Assembly: GCA_011316305.1 (NCBI GenBank)
Contig: SAUG01000083.1
Location: 1-64,000 of the forward strand
Source of the DNA: Rusavskia elegans
Lineage: Eukaryota > Ascomycota > Lecanoromycetes > Teloschistales > Teloschistaceae
Length of the DNA stretch: 64,000 nucleotides
Direction: 5' to 3'
The notes beneath the pieces are model-generated. The model was not told the DNA's origin, did no database searches, and saw only the letters and a list, made by a program, of their open reading frames with translations. Position numbers and translations under genes: made by a program. Below, piece by piece: positions 49,016 to 62,248 of this stretch (position 1 is its first letter; every line of letters starts with the position of its first letter).

Positions 49016-50858
49016 GGATTTTTGATCCGAATTTAGTATATATAATCTACTATAACCTAGAAAAGCCGATGTTTTAGAGCTAATATAAATATATTTTACC
49101 GATAATAAAATAGCGGTAATTAAAACTATCTGTAAATATATTATATTATTAAATAAATATCGAAAACTTTAAACTTTCTATAAATATTCTAATAATTCTA
49201 GCTACTAGTTGATATATAAATATTAATATCTAATAATTTAAGTTATCTATAAATATATCGATTCTAATTATCGAAAATTTTATTTATGGTAAATATACTA
49301 TAACGCTAATTAATTAAACGAATTAGATTAATAGTAAAGGACCTATCTATTCTATTCGAACTTTTTATTTAATTATTAGAAGATTACTCGCTAGAATATC
49401 TAGTAATATTTATTTAACTTTATTTACTAGACTGGAATACTAGACTAAAATATTAGATTAAAATATTAAAAGAATTAGATTGTTTTACAAGACCGTCGGA
49501 ATATTCGACAGTTTTAATAAATAGCTTTAACGACTATTTTAACTATTATTTAAATAGCTAGTTTTAATAGCTGATTCTAATAGCTATAAAAAAATCCGCT
49601 AAATAACGGAAGGATTTTTATTCTATATAGCTAAAAGTTTTTTATTTAAATAACTTTTTACTTCGTTTCAAACGTTTAAAGATAGCTCGCTAGATAATTA
49701 GATATTTTACTATTAAATATTAAAAACTCGTCCGTATATATATCTAGAGGCTTTCTAACTATAACTAAATAGATTTAAAATTATAGAAATTGATAATTAA
49801 AAGTTAAAAAGCTAGAAATAAAATTAGATTATTTAATATTTTAAAGACTATTTATAGTATTAAGTTTATAAATTATCTACTTTATTTTACTATATCGATA
49901 ATATCTAGAATCGATTATATAACGGGATTTTAATATCGAAATTATAGAGTAGTAATAATAGTAGTAGATAAACTATTTCTACTAATGGTAAATATAGAAC
50001 TTCGGTATTTAATAAATAATTTAGTTTTCTAAAAACTTTTATTAAATAGTTTGATTATTTTTTTTAAGCTGGCTATATTTTAAAATCTTTTATTCTCGCT
50101 AGTATAGTTTTTTAAAATATTAGATTTTCATCTATTATTATCTATTAGGCTAAATATACTATTTTAGTTGTAATAACGTTTATTATAAGTTTTTTATTAT
50201 CTATAGTTAAACTAGAATCTTCTAATATAAAAAATATAAATAAATATATTAGAATATAATTTTAAATAGTCGCCGAAATAGGTTAAAAAAATAAGGAAAA
50301 TAAACTAGAGTAGATAGATATAAAAAAAAATTTGGTAAATAAAAAAATAATATAAATAAAATTATTTTATTAGTTTCGATAGTATTAGATTTCTATAATA
50401 TAGTAAATTCAATTAATCTATTCGTTATATTTTAAATCTACTATAGATTAATTAATTACTATTTTAATAAATCGAATATTCCGTTCGGATACTAGCTGAT
50501 AAATCCAGAACTAGATACCGGATACGGAAAATCTATTTATATAGCCTATATTTTAATTTATCTATTTTATAGATCTATTCGATTTTAAAAACACAGATAT
50601 TAAAGCTTTCTACGGACTTTTACTAGCTATTCTAACCTTATTATTTATACTATCTATATTATTATTACTTTCAGACGAGATTTTTAATTAAAATTATATC
50701 GTTAATCTATTATTTCTATTCTAACTAACTTTGGACTTCTAATATAAAAAAAGACAGGATATTAAAATAAAATTATATAAAACTACAATAGATATTCGCG
50801 ATTATATATAAAAATCCGTTACTAGTAAAATTTAATATAATAAAATATTAAATCTAAA
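49016..50858. other. AT-rich RIP-mutated DNA, nothing recognised
   Basis: About 1.8 kb after the G1 alignment stops. It contains repeated ...tagactggaatactagactaaaatattagattaaaatattaaaag at 49,425-49,475 and tttaactattatttaaatagctag-type words. No domain or element end found. Confidence 0.4.
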
Positions 50859-51314
50859 TTGTCTGGTTATTTCGGATCGGATTTTCGTCGAATTATCGGA
50901 AATCCGACCCGATTTTAACGGGTTAAACCGGTTCGACTCGCTAAACGGTCGGGTTCGGATCGAACTCGAATTAGTATCCGGATACCTACTAAACCTTCTA
51001 TATATATATTAAATCTATATATATATTCTTTTTTAATTTTTATTATAGAAAATGAATTAAACTAATATATTTAATCTAATTAGGACCTTTCTAGCTAGCG
51101 TAGTTAATTAATTAGAATTTTTTTAAATAATTTATATAGTTTTCATACTAGAGTTATATAAGTTATAAAGATTTAGCGGATTAATCGGATTAAATCGGAT
51201 TATATAATTTAATCCGAAATTCGAATTAAATCGAACTATAGAATTTTCTAATCCGATTTAGATCGGGTCGGATTAGTTAACCCGGGTTCGAAATTCGATC
51301 CGACGGCCAATCTA
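50859..51314. mobile_element. hAT-type non-autonomous element (family L), 456 bp
   Basis: Starts TTGTCTGGTT, ends GGCCAATCTA (both RIP-altered); perfect 8-bp target duplication AATCTAAA at 50,851-50,858 and 51,315-51,322. Same length and close in sequence to the copy at 8,913-9,368. Confidence 0.88.
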
Positions 51315-51322
51315 AATCTAAA

Positions 51323-52712
51323 AAAAGATTTTAATAATATATATAAAATATAAAATAATATCTATTACTATTTAAAGATAGTTATTATTTACTATCTATT
51401 ATAAAAATATCGGTATTATTAATTAAATATTCTAGCTATATTAATTTAGTCTATTTTATTAAATTCAAACTATTTTATAGATTTAAAAGTCAAAAAACTA
51501 GATATATTTCGCTATAACAAAATATTAGAATAAACTAATTAATTTTTTTTTTTATATTTGGAAATTATATATCCGAATAATATATAATAATATAATCTAC
51601 AATATAACTAGAAATATATCTAATATCAGTATATAGAACTATTATTAATAAATTTTCAAATAAACGTAGCTAGATAATATTATTTTATTTAAAATAACTT
51701 TTAGATTAAAAAAATAAAATTATTTTCATTAGTTATAATCGCTAGAGTAATTCTAAATTTAAAGAATACATTTTTCTAATTATTTAGACTATTAATTAAT
51801 AAAATATAAAATATAGAAATATATATCTTTAAAAATTTCTAATTCGAAATCGATTCGGTAGATATTATCTATATCTATAAAGTTAGCCTAGATCGAAAAT
51901 TTTAAAAAGTTAATAATAATAAAAACTATTTTCTAAATTTTCTAATAGATAAAGATTTTATTTTTATTTATAAAATTATTAATATTGATTTATATATAAT
52001 AAAACTAATCGGATTACTATATCCGGTCTTTTGAAAATTTGAAGTCGAAATATTTAGCTAGAAATATTTTCAGAAAATTTTAGTCTATTTTATTAATTTA
52101 GATCTATAACGGACTTTAATACTATTTATATTATAAATTAAAAACTTTAGTATATATTTAAATATATATCGAATATTAAAATTAATTAATTAAAATTCTA
52201 CCAGTTTACTATATATTGAACGGGAAAATTTAACTAAAATTTTTATATTGATTTTAAAATTATATCTCTTTATTATTAAAATTATTATTTAAACTATAAA
52301 TTTTAACTTTATTATATTAAATTGAAATAGATTTCTAATAATATGAAATTATAATATAAATAAACAAACGTAGATTTATATATTTATATTCAATAATAAA
52401 AGCGATCTATTTATATAATCAGATAATAGCGTATTTATATACTATAATACTTTTTATAGTTATTAAAATTATTTTTATCTAAAATTCAATTATTTTAGTT
52501 TTTTTTCGATATTATATATTAGAGCTATAATTATTATTAGATGGTTTAAAACCGTTAGTTATCAAATTATTTTAATTTCACTATTTAATAAATAGCGGTT
52601 TTTATTAAAGATTTTTATAAAAAAATCTATTATTATCCGACTAATTTTAGTATTTAATTCTATTTTATTTTATATAGTTATATTATTAATAGATTTTCTA
52701 AAATCTGTTTTT
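51323..52712. other. AT-rich RIP-mutated DNA, nothing recognised
   Basis: About 1.4 kb up to the target duplication of the next LTR element. No open frame or domain seen. Confidence 0.45.
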
Positions 52713-53199
52713 ATTTCTATTATAACGAGGTCAAATATAGATAATAATTGGATAATAGAAGGTTTTATTAAAGTTTATATTCTATAGAAGTAGTCTGGCC
52801 GTCGGGTCGGATTTCGAATCCGGGTTAAAAAAACCGATCCGAGCCGAATCGGTTCCGATTTTTCTAGATACCGAACTAAGTCGGTTTCGACTTTTCTAGA
52901 TACCGAACCGATTCGGTTCCGGGTTAAATCCGGGTTCCCGGGTTTAATCTACTAAAACCGCTAGAACCTTCTATTTTATATTATAATTTTAAACAATCCC
53001 TGCTTTTACTATATAATTATATTAATATTTTAAATATTATTTAAATAGATATCGAATTTTTACTACTAAATATAAAATAATAATTAACTTAATATTAATA
53101 TATCTATATTACTCTACTATAATATTTATTATTTAAATATAAATAATATTAATATTTAATTAAAACTAATATAAAATATTTAATTTTTTAATTAATTTT

Positions 53200-55760
53200 T
53201 ATCTTTTCGTTTCCTAAATCGATACGCCTAGTAAGGTTCTTTCCGATAGGTTTTCTTTTTAAAATAAGATCTATTCTAGCTAGTCTATAAACTAAATAGT
53301 AAATTAATCAATAAATATTATACTATTAAAATTTAATCGATTATATAAAAAGTAAAAATAGATTATTAAAAATATAGCTAATAAGATTCGAGCCGACTAT
53401 CTAGTATTAGTTTTTCGAGATAATAATAGATATATTTAATAGAATCTAGATTACTATAAAAAGTTTAAATATTAGTAGTCTAGTACTTCTATAGCTATCG
53501 GTATTAAAAATAAATTCTATAGAAAATTAGTTAATCCTTTCTAGTCGAAGAAAGCTATAGAATAAATATAGTTAAAATAGTATTAAAAGTTCTACTAGAT
53601 AGCTTTAATAATAGATAGTCTATTTAAAATTATATATAAAAACTATTCTAAGATTTTCGATTATTTTATAGCTTCTAATTCTTCTAATATATCTATTATA
53701 AAAATTTCTCTTTCTACTATTATTTACTAAAGAATTATATAACGTAATTTATAGTTATATATTAAAATAATACTTATCCGTATAAATAGCTAATAGTAAT
53801 ATAAAGAGATAATATAAAATTTATTTTAATTATAGAAAAAGAACTAGATTAAATTTAAATCTACTTTTAACTAAACTATATAGAATAAATATCTATATAA
53901 AAAGTTTTTAGATCTAAATCTACTAGTTCGGACTATTAAAAATTAAAGATTTAAGCTATTACTATAAATATTTCGTCTAGATATAAAGCTCGTCGACCGT
54001 ATCTAATTTATATAGATAGTTTTTAATAGCTATAATACTATCTATAAGTAAATTAAATCTAATTTAAAAATTTTAGAATATATTTCCTTTATATTAGATA
54101 TTTAGTTAAATCTATAAAAAGTTATATATTTAGAAATACTAGTATACTAGAGTAATATTAAGTTCTAATTATAGAAACGTCTAATTAGATTTATATCTTT
54201 TTCTATTAATTATTTAAGTCGTTTATAGTACTAGAAGTTTTTAAAACTTTTAGAATTCTTCTAGTTTAGGCTAAAGCTTCTAGATATTATTACCGATAAT
54301 ACTAGTTCTAATAGTATATTAAAAAAAGAATTTAAAAAAACTTTTACTCGGCTCGATAGCTAATAGAATCGAGTCTAAAACTTTTTACTTTATCTAGTTT
54401 ATATAATTAATCTAGTAGTCTAAAACTTTATTAAAGCTATTAGATTATAAGTAATTAGCAATAATTCTATATAAAAACTAGATAATAAATAAATTAGAGA
54501 TATTAGTACTAGCCTATCTAATATTATAAAAAAAGAAATATATATAAATAATATAAATTTAGAAATTTTAAAATTAATATTTATTTTAGGCTTATACTAT
54601 TATAGTCTATATTTCTATTTCCTTTTAATATAAATTTCGCTTTAAAGAAATCTAAAAAAGAATCGATTCTAATTTCTAATCTAGAAATATAATTTAAAAT
54701 ATTTATATTAAATAGAATTTAATATATTTTATAATTCGTCGGGTATATTAATTACGCTATTTTATTAATAAATTTATAGAAAAAAACTCGTAAAACCTAT
54801 AAATATAGAGGATTACTTTTAATATAGATAAATAGTATTTTCTTCTCTTTATAGATAGTATACTACGGCCGTTCTATAAAATTATTTTATTAGTTTTAAA
54901 AATTATAAATATTAGAATTTATTTAGTATTCCGATTTTATAATACTATTTTCGATTATTTTTCTATAATAGAAGAAATAGTTCGATTACCTAACTATATT
55001 AATAAAGGAATAATACTAATAGTTTATAATAATACTAATATAAAATTTATAAAATACTATTTTTATATTAAAAATAAAAGTAGATTAATTTATAATATTA
55101 TAAAGATTCTAGATTCTATAATAGAGTTTAGTTTTTATTGAAACTAGAATAAAGAAGATAATAATAAAAAAATAGAAATTTTTTCGGAATATAAAAATAG
55201 ATATCGAAATAAATTTAAAGAGTACTTTATTAAATACTATAGGGTTCCTATTAATCTATTAAAGCTAAAAATCAGCTATATAGAAGAAAGTAAAATAATA
55301 TAAAAAGGTAATATATTATAACTTTACTAATTAATCTAAAATCTATTTTATTTATTTTAAATAATTTTATTCGATAACTTTAATATCTTCGAATAGTTAT
55401 TTCCGAAGCTAATTAATATCTTTATACTAATATTATCGAAGAAAATCTAAATTAGATATTTTAGAAAAATAATATTTTAAATTTTCTAAACCTAGTATAG
55501 ATAGCTCGCGTTATTTTTATTTATTTAATATTTTCGGTAGAAATAGAACGGACTTTTAGTTTTATAAAGAGAGTTTATTAGTAGAATCGAATCTAAATAA
55601 CTCCAGAGTATATATAGTAGATAATAATAATTAAATACTATAATCGTACTATAGATTTAGAAATAGAAAAAGCTTTAAAAGAATTATAGAATATATATAA
55701 CCGGGTAGAACTAAAGAATAGAATTCTATTTAAAAAATAGAATTTTTTTAAAAAAGAGTT
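53200..55760 (+). pseudogene. hAT transposase relic
   Basis: On the plus strand about 55,453-55,600 reads ILNFLNLV*IARVIFIYLIFSVEIERTFSFIKRVY. This is the C-terminal hAT dimerisation region (family pattern: ...FPxLAxIARDxxxIPAxSxxxERxFSxxxxxx...), with the invariant ER-x-FS preserved and RIP stops elsewhere. The upstream 2.2 kb is presumed to hold the catalytic part, but its many TAA/TAG codons stopped me from placing the catalytic Asp and Glu residues. Limits are approximate. Confidence 0.7.
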
Positions 55761-55939
55761 TAGGAGTATTTTAGATAGATTAATCTAAATACAAGTTTAA
55801 ATTAAATTTATTATTAAAATCTATAAATTTAAAGATTTTTAATTTATAAATTTATATTAAAAAATTTTCTTTAAATAAAATTTATTCTTTTATTAATAAT
55901 ATAGTAATATATCGAAGTAATATATTTCTCTAAATCTAC

Positions 55940-57700
55940 GATTTCTAGATATAAATAACTAGTTAAACTAATTAGAAAGTTTAATAATTTCCTTTATATT
56001 TTTATTTTTATTATTTTCGGCTTCCGCTTTTTTTTCTATATTTTTTCTTTCTTCTATATTTTTATCTTTATCTTTATTTTTATCTTTATTCTAATTAAAA
56101 TTAATACTTCTAGCTAAGTTTTTATTATTTTTAAATATAGTATTATTCTATTTACTAGAGTATTTTTCTACTATCTAGTTTTTATTATTAATATTAATAA
56201 TATTATTAATATTTTAATCCTTTTTTTTATATAGAAATTCGATAGCTATATTAGCCGTATTACTACTATTACTAAATTTATTAGTAAACTTCGACTATTT
56301 TTATAGAAATTCTAGTATTCTAGCGATTTTAAATTCTTTAAAACTACTATAATAGATTATTTATTATTAGATAAAATTAACGATTAGAGCTATATATTTA
56401 GTTAAAATTATTTCGTCTATACTATTAATAGCTGTAGTAGATTTAAAAATATATTAGAAATAAATAATTATAAATTAGATAATTCTATTTATATTTAATA
56501 TATTATTCTAATATATTATTTTTTCCTATTTCTACTTTATTTAATTAATAAATATTACTTCCTCCGTTTTTTTAGCAAGTTTTATTACGGAATTTGGTTT
56601 TATAATATAATACTAGATATAAATTAGTATTTAGTATAATCTATATTATTCTATTATATTATTATAAAGCTTTTTACTAATTCTATAGTCCGTTTTTTCG
56701 TCTCTGGCGTTTTATTCTAAAAGGGTTTTAATATCTAGATTTATATCTTTTTATATATCGGTTCTTTTTTATTACTAGAAATATTTATATATAGTAATAT
56801 AATTTTTACTTTATTTTTTATAGTATATATATTTAGATTCCGATTATTTTCTACTATATTCGTAGTTTATAACCGATTTAGGCTTTATAGATAGTAATTT
56901 TAATTTAGATATAGTAGAATACTAGATAGGAACGTAGATAATATAGTAGAGTAATATAATTAATATTAGAAAGAATTTATATAAAATAGTAGCTAAAAGT
57001 ATATAGAAATATATAGTAGAATATATTAGAAATTTATAGAAATATATAGATTTATTTACTTTAGCCGAAATCTAGCTAATAATTACATTAATTAACTATA
57101 TTTTATTTCTAACTTTGTTTTTTTTATCTATTAACTATTACTATAAATCTCTAATATAATATATACCGTACTATTCTATTTATTATTCTATTTATTATAT
57201 CGTATAAAAGTAATTATAATATATATTAATCGAATTAATAGAATATTGAAATAATATAATAAACTATATAATAGCGCTAAAAAGTATTCTAGTATATAAA
57301 AATATTATAAAACCGATTTATAAAAGTCTAGAAAAAACTAGAAATGGTAGAATCGGATAAAAAAAATCCGCTAATATAATAGTAAAGGTAATATTCTAAA
57401 ATAATAGAATCTAAATAGTCTAGCTATATAATTAATAGAAATATAAATAGAAAGCTAGTATAGTCGCTTTTTAAAATATCTATTACCACTAGAAAGGTTT
57501 CGATAATCTAATTTTAAAAATACTATTTACTAAATTATATCGCGAAATCTTCGAAAATATTACTATAAAATTCCTTTTTGCTAAAGTTATTAGAATATAG
57601 AATATAATATTAGCGATTTTACAAAATTCTATAGAAATATATATTATTATTTACTTAGTAAATAAATATATTATTTTAATATATTACTATTTATATATAA
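55940..57700 (-). pseudogene. Second, minus-strand coding relic inside the hAT element
   Basis: On the minus strand about 56,230-55,940 reads as a Lys/Glu/Asn-rich tail (NKDKNKDKDKNIEERKN, then KKAEAENNKNK). Upstream to about 57,700 are protein-like fragments cut by TAA/TAG. It faces the transposase gene tail to tail. It could be a second element gene or a nested insertion; I do not recognise it. Confidence 0.35.
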
Positions 57701-58363
57701 CTATAGTAATATAATTTAGATATCAATCTAGTAGTAATTTACGCTAAACAAATCACTATTTAAATTAAAGACTTTTAATTTATTAAAAATCTAATAAAAA
57801 ATATAGAAATATAGCTAGAAAAAAATAAACTAGTTAATAACTAAATTCTATATAATTAAAAGATATAAAAAGAAAATATATAGTCTAAAATTTTTCTAGA
57901 AAAAAATAATATAGATTCCGGCTATTATACTAGCTAGTATTAAATAAAATATATTACTATTTTATATTATTTAAATTCTTTACTATAATTAAAAGATATA
58001 ATATATCTAAAATAATAATTATTTATAAAAGCTAAAATATTCTATTATTTAATATAATTATAAGTCGGATCGAATCAGATTTCTATTAGTTTCTATTTTA
58101 TAATCTAATCCGACTTTCGGTTCTAATATTAAAAACCGATCCGAACCGTTTAGCGGATCGAATTAAACTAATTTACTAAAATTTAGATCGGGTTTTCGAA
58201 ATACCGATAGGAATTTATACCGAAATAGCCAGCCTATATAGAAGAGACTTGCGGGTATAAAAGAAACGTATTAAAACCGCTATTTAATCTAGCGAACCGT
58301 ATTAAATCTAATCGAGAAGTTTATTATATACCTTTTAGCTTTATAAAAGCTTGCTCTATAACA

Positions 58364-60481
58364 AATATTTTAAAAAGAGAAAAAAATATCGCTTTCGATA
58401 CTATAACGAACGCCGGCGAAAAGCCAGACGGTTATACTATATAGAAGCTGTAATAGATATATCGTAGCTTTTCTAGCAACTGGACTAATATTTCTATAAT
58501 AATTTCAAGCTAATAACTATATACTATATTTCAAATTCTTTTTTAATATCTATAATATAATTAGCGGCGGCGAAAGCGGCGGCGAGTTTATTAGCTAATA
58601 GAATAGTATAAATTAGCGTTAACGAGATTAGACTGGCCGTCGGGTCGGATTTCGAACCCGAATTAGCTAACCCGACCCGATCCGGCCGGGTTTCGAACCC
58701 GGGTTAGCTAATCCGACCCGACCCGCTAAAACGAGATCTTGGCGCTAAACCCTAGTATAAAAGTATAACTCTAATATAAAAATTATACCGGTTTATTTAA
58801 AAAAATTCTAGTTAATTAACTACGTTAGCTAGATATATTTTAGTAAATATAAATATATTAGTTTAATATATTACCTATTATATAAATTTAAAATATTAAA
58901 ATATATAGATTAATTCTATATATAAAAGGTTTAGCGGGTATCCGAATTCGATTCGAGTTCGATCCGGACCCGACCGTTTAGCGAGTCGAACCGGTTCGAC
59001 CCGCTAAAATCGGGTCGGGTTCCCGACGGTTCGACGGAAACCCGACCCGAAGTGGCCAGTCTAAACGAGATAGCTTCGGAAGCAAAAGTTTAAATAACGT
59101 GGAAAAGACAGAAAATACGGAATTCGATACGGAACTGACGGCGGAAACGTTTACGTAATTTAATTTAGAAACAGCTGATTAACTGGCTTTTACTATAATC
59201 GATAAAAGTTAAACTAGAACTTTTAGATTAAATTTTCTAATTAGCCGGTCTGATTTTAAATAGAGGCTAGGCTAATATAAGCTAAATTTAGTAAAAAACT
59301 ACGTAATCTTTATATAGGCGCGTCTATAAAATAGCAGATAGATTCGTATCTAAAAATTCTCGTATTAAATAGTAGATTTGATAGAGATAAAAGGTGCTAG
59401 GGCAGAGATTTCTCGATAATATAAAGGTACAGATATTTACGGAAACGTTATAAAAGGCGCTGGAAATACGATCTCGATCATTTATATTAGAATAAAGGTT
59501 ATTTCGGATACTGCAAGTACTTTTAGTACAGAAATTAAAGTGCCGGAAGGAAAGAAAGGTGCCGAATAAAGTATAGGAGATACAAAAGGTATAGAAAGTA
59601 CGAAATAAAACGTCTCGATCGTTTTCTTCGTATGATAAACCACGACGTATCTATAAAATTAGCTATTTAACGAGAATCTCTCCGAGTAGCGTTTATATTC
59701 GTAGAGATACTAAAAACGGAAGACGGCCTGTAGTTAATTAATTTTCGCAAAGGCTTTCTACTTCGTTTTTTTAGCTCGCTGTTTTAGCTGCTGCTGTTTA
59801 AAAAGCTTTTTTCGTTTTTATTTAGTCTTTTTCGTTTGTTTTTCTTTTGCTTTAAAAAATAGTGCTCGTTTATAGGAAAAAACCTTATCGAAATACTTTT
59901 AGAGAGGATTTCCGTAGATATACGGATTCTAATCCTATAGTTTTTTATAGACGAATCGGTATTTAGAATAGTCGATTACTTAGAAATATCTCGTAGTTCT
60001 CGCAGAAATAAAGCCGCCGTTAATAACTTCGGATTTGCTAGGCGTTTGATAAAGCTACTAAACAAGCTTATTAATAAAAATTTGGTTAATTAACGTTATA
60101 TTAAAAGACGAGAGGGCGAAATAATCTTTACGTAAATTTCGGCGAATTTAGCGTATATTTACTAGAAAGAAATAGGAATTCCGAGTAAGGATTTAGTATA
60201 AAGGGTCTGGAATCTCGGTAGACGAGGTTTGAAAGACTGGAAGTTTCGATAGAAGGCTGAAAACTATACTAAATAGTATAGAAGATGCTAGTAAAATTAC
60301 TGGAAATTCTACGGGAATTGGTAATACATTAATACTTTAGAAATACTTGGTAATACTACAAAGATAGATAGAAATACCGGTCGGCAACTGGATATTCTTA
60401 TTAGCTATTCAACGAGTAGAAAAACTAAAAATCCTACGGTAGATAACGTAGGAGAATCTGAACCTTATTATTACTACTATT
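58364..60481 (-). pseudogene. Interior of the LTR element with a basic Lys/Gln-rich relic
   Basis: Less RIP-mutated than average. On the minus strand about 59,930-59,740 a frame reads YFDKVFSYKRALFFKAKEK, then QTKKTK*KRKKLFKQQQLK with two stops at likely Gln codons. This is loosely like the basic C-terminal tails of pogo/Fot1-type transposases, which I note without relying on it. A hAT-type element sits at 58,629-59,063. Confidence 0.35.
58629..59063. mobile_element. hAT-type non-autonomous element (family L), 435 bp
   Basis: Ends TAGACTGGCC and GGCCAGTCTA; perfect 8-bp target duplication AACGAGAT (58,621-58,628 and 59,064-59,071). Few RIP changes: GGGTCGGATTTCGAACCCG and its partner are nearly intact, so this is among the youngest copies. 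Confidence 0.93.
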
Positions 60482-60677
60482 TATTATAACGAGGTCAAAT
60501 ATAGATAATAATTGGATGGTAAAAGGTTTCATTAAGGTTTATATTCTATAAAAGAAGCCTGCGGGTATAAAAATGCGTGCCAAAGCCGCTATCTAATCTA
60601 ACGAGTCGTACGAAATCTAATCGAGCAATTTATCATATATTTTTTAATTTTATAAAAGTTTACTTTATAATAATTTC

Positions 60678-60984
60678 GATTCCATTAAAAAAAGGCGCCG
60701 ATCTATATTTTAAAACGTTTTATTTATTTTATTACTTTCTAATCTAATTTAAACTCTAGAGTTTTATATTCTCTATCTAGTTATAGTTATTATTTAAAAT
60801 CTACTATTAATTAATATTAATTCTATTAAATTTATAATATTATATATAGACTAGTTAGTTCCGTTCTAAATTTTTATAGATAGTTATAATCTAAATAAAT
60901 ACCGATATTAATAGTTTTACTTTTATCGAAATAATTATCTAGATTTTTTAAATTATTACTAAATAAAATAGTAATATTATTATT
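60678..60984. other. AT-rich RIP-mutated DNA, nothing recognised
   Basis: A spacer of about 300 bp between the LTR element and family B copy 4. Confidence 0.45.
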
Positions 60985-61513
60985 TTATTTATTTTTTTCG
61001 TATTCGGTTAACCGTCGATTTAGTAAGTAATTTACTTTAATATTTGTACGCTAGCGTTAGATATACGGTAAAAGAATTAATATTCTAGTCTAATTAATTT
61101 AAACCAAAGAATTATATAAAATTAACTCGAATCTATTTCGTAATACGTTCGTAATATAAACTTTTATAGTTTATTTTTAATATAACGTAGGAGAATTTTC
61201 GTATATATATATTTTATAGTCGTTTCTTTTTCGTTTTCTTTTACTAGTATCTACTATCGTATTTAATTTACGTATCTTCCGTGATAATCTAGGGTATAGG
61301 CTAATATATACCGAATTTCTACTAATACTAGACCTATAATTACGATTATATCTTTTTAATTTAAAAAAATAGAGTTTAAAACCGCCGAATTCGAACTATT
61401 CGATTACGTCGACCGAATCTTCGCTATTCCGTCTACAATAATAGACTTCGAATTCTAGAATCCGATAGTTTTAAATATAATATTAAAGTTTTATATTCCG
61501 AATCCGCCGAAGC

Positions 61514-62055
61514 TAAACTGGCTACTTCGGGTCGAGTTCCCGTCGGTATTTCGGAAATCCGACTCGAATTTTAGTAAGTCGGTTCGATCTAACCTACTAA
61601 ACGGTATAGGTCGGTTTTTAAAATTAGAATCGAAAATCGGATCGGACTATAAAATAGATATTAATAGAAATCTAATCCGATTTACGAAACCTTTAATATA
61701 TAATATAATATTATAAATTATTTATTAATTAATTAAATAATTAAACAATTTATAAAATAATATATTTTGATAATATATTTAGTTTATCTAAAAGCTTTCT
61801 AATTAGCGTAATTAATAAATTCGAGTTTTTTTCAATAAATAGATAAAATTTTATACTAGAATTATATTTTTATACTAGAATTTAACGGTTTTAACGGGTT
61901 AAACCCGTAAATCCGGATTTAACCCGAAACCGAATCGGTTCGATATTTAGAAAAATTAGAACCGATTTAGTTTAGTATTTAGAAAAGTCGAAACCGATTC
62001 GATTCGAATTCGGAATATAAATCCGGATTCGAAATCCGATCCGACGACCAGTCTA
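61514..62055. mobile_element. hAT-type non-autonomous element (family L), 542 bp
   Basis: Starts TAAACTGGCT, ends GACCAGTCTA; flanks GCCGAAGC (61,506-61,513) and GCCGAAGT (62,056-62,063), one C-to-T apart. Subterminal sequence (cgaaaccgattcgattcg) is the one most like the ends of the 5.4-kb element. Confidence 0.9.
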
Positions 62056-62248
62056 GCCGAAGTTATATAATTTTAGTAACCGTATTAAACTTTTAGTAAA
62101 AGTTTTTATCCTACTAGAATCCGAGTAGAAATCTAAACTAGTAGTTATCGAGTATTTAAATAGGTTAGTAGACCGTCTGGATTCGAATACGATCGTAGAC
62201 GAAAATAAAATAACGAAAATAAAGGATAGTATTACCGTCTGGTAGATA

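Larger units (their letters stand above)
52791..58236 (+). mobile_element. 5.4-kb hAT transposon, probable autonomous parent of the MITEs
   Basis: Starts TAGTCTGGCC and ends AGCCAGCCTA; perfect 8-bp target duplication TATAGAAG at 52,783-52,790 and 58,237-58,244. The insertion is confirmed by the intact right LTR at 60,482-60,672, which carries the same host sequence without the element. Subterminal GGTCGGAT/CGATCCG and CCGATTCGGTT words are those of the short family L copies. It encodes a decayed hAT transposase. Confidence 0.9.
52718..60672. mobile_element. LTR-type element with 191-192-bp repeats, hit by a hAT element
   Basis: The right LTR is 60,482-60,672. The left LTR is split: 52,718-52,790 and 58,245-58,363 (192 bp in all). 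LTR ends fit TGTTATA...TATAACA (now TATTATAACG and TATAACA/TATAATA). A 5-bp target duplication ATTTC flanks the whole (52,713-52,717 and 60,673-60,677). The interior, once the two hAT-type insertions are set aside, is only about 1.7 kb and shows no gag or pol motif, so it is non-autonomous or deleted. Orientation unclear. Confidence 0.8.
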
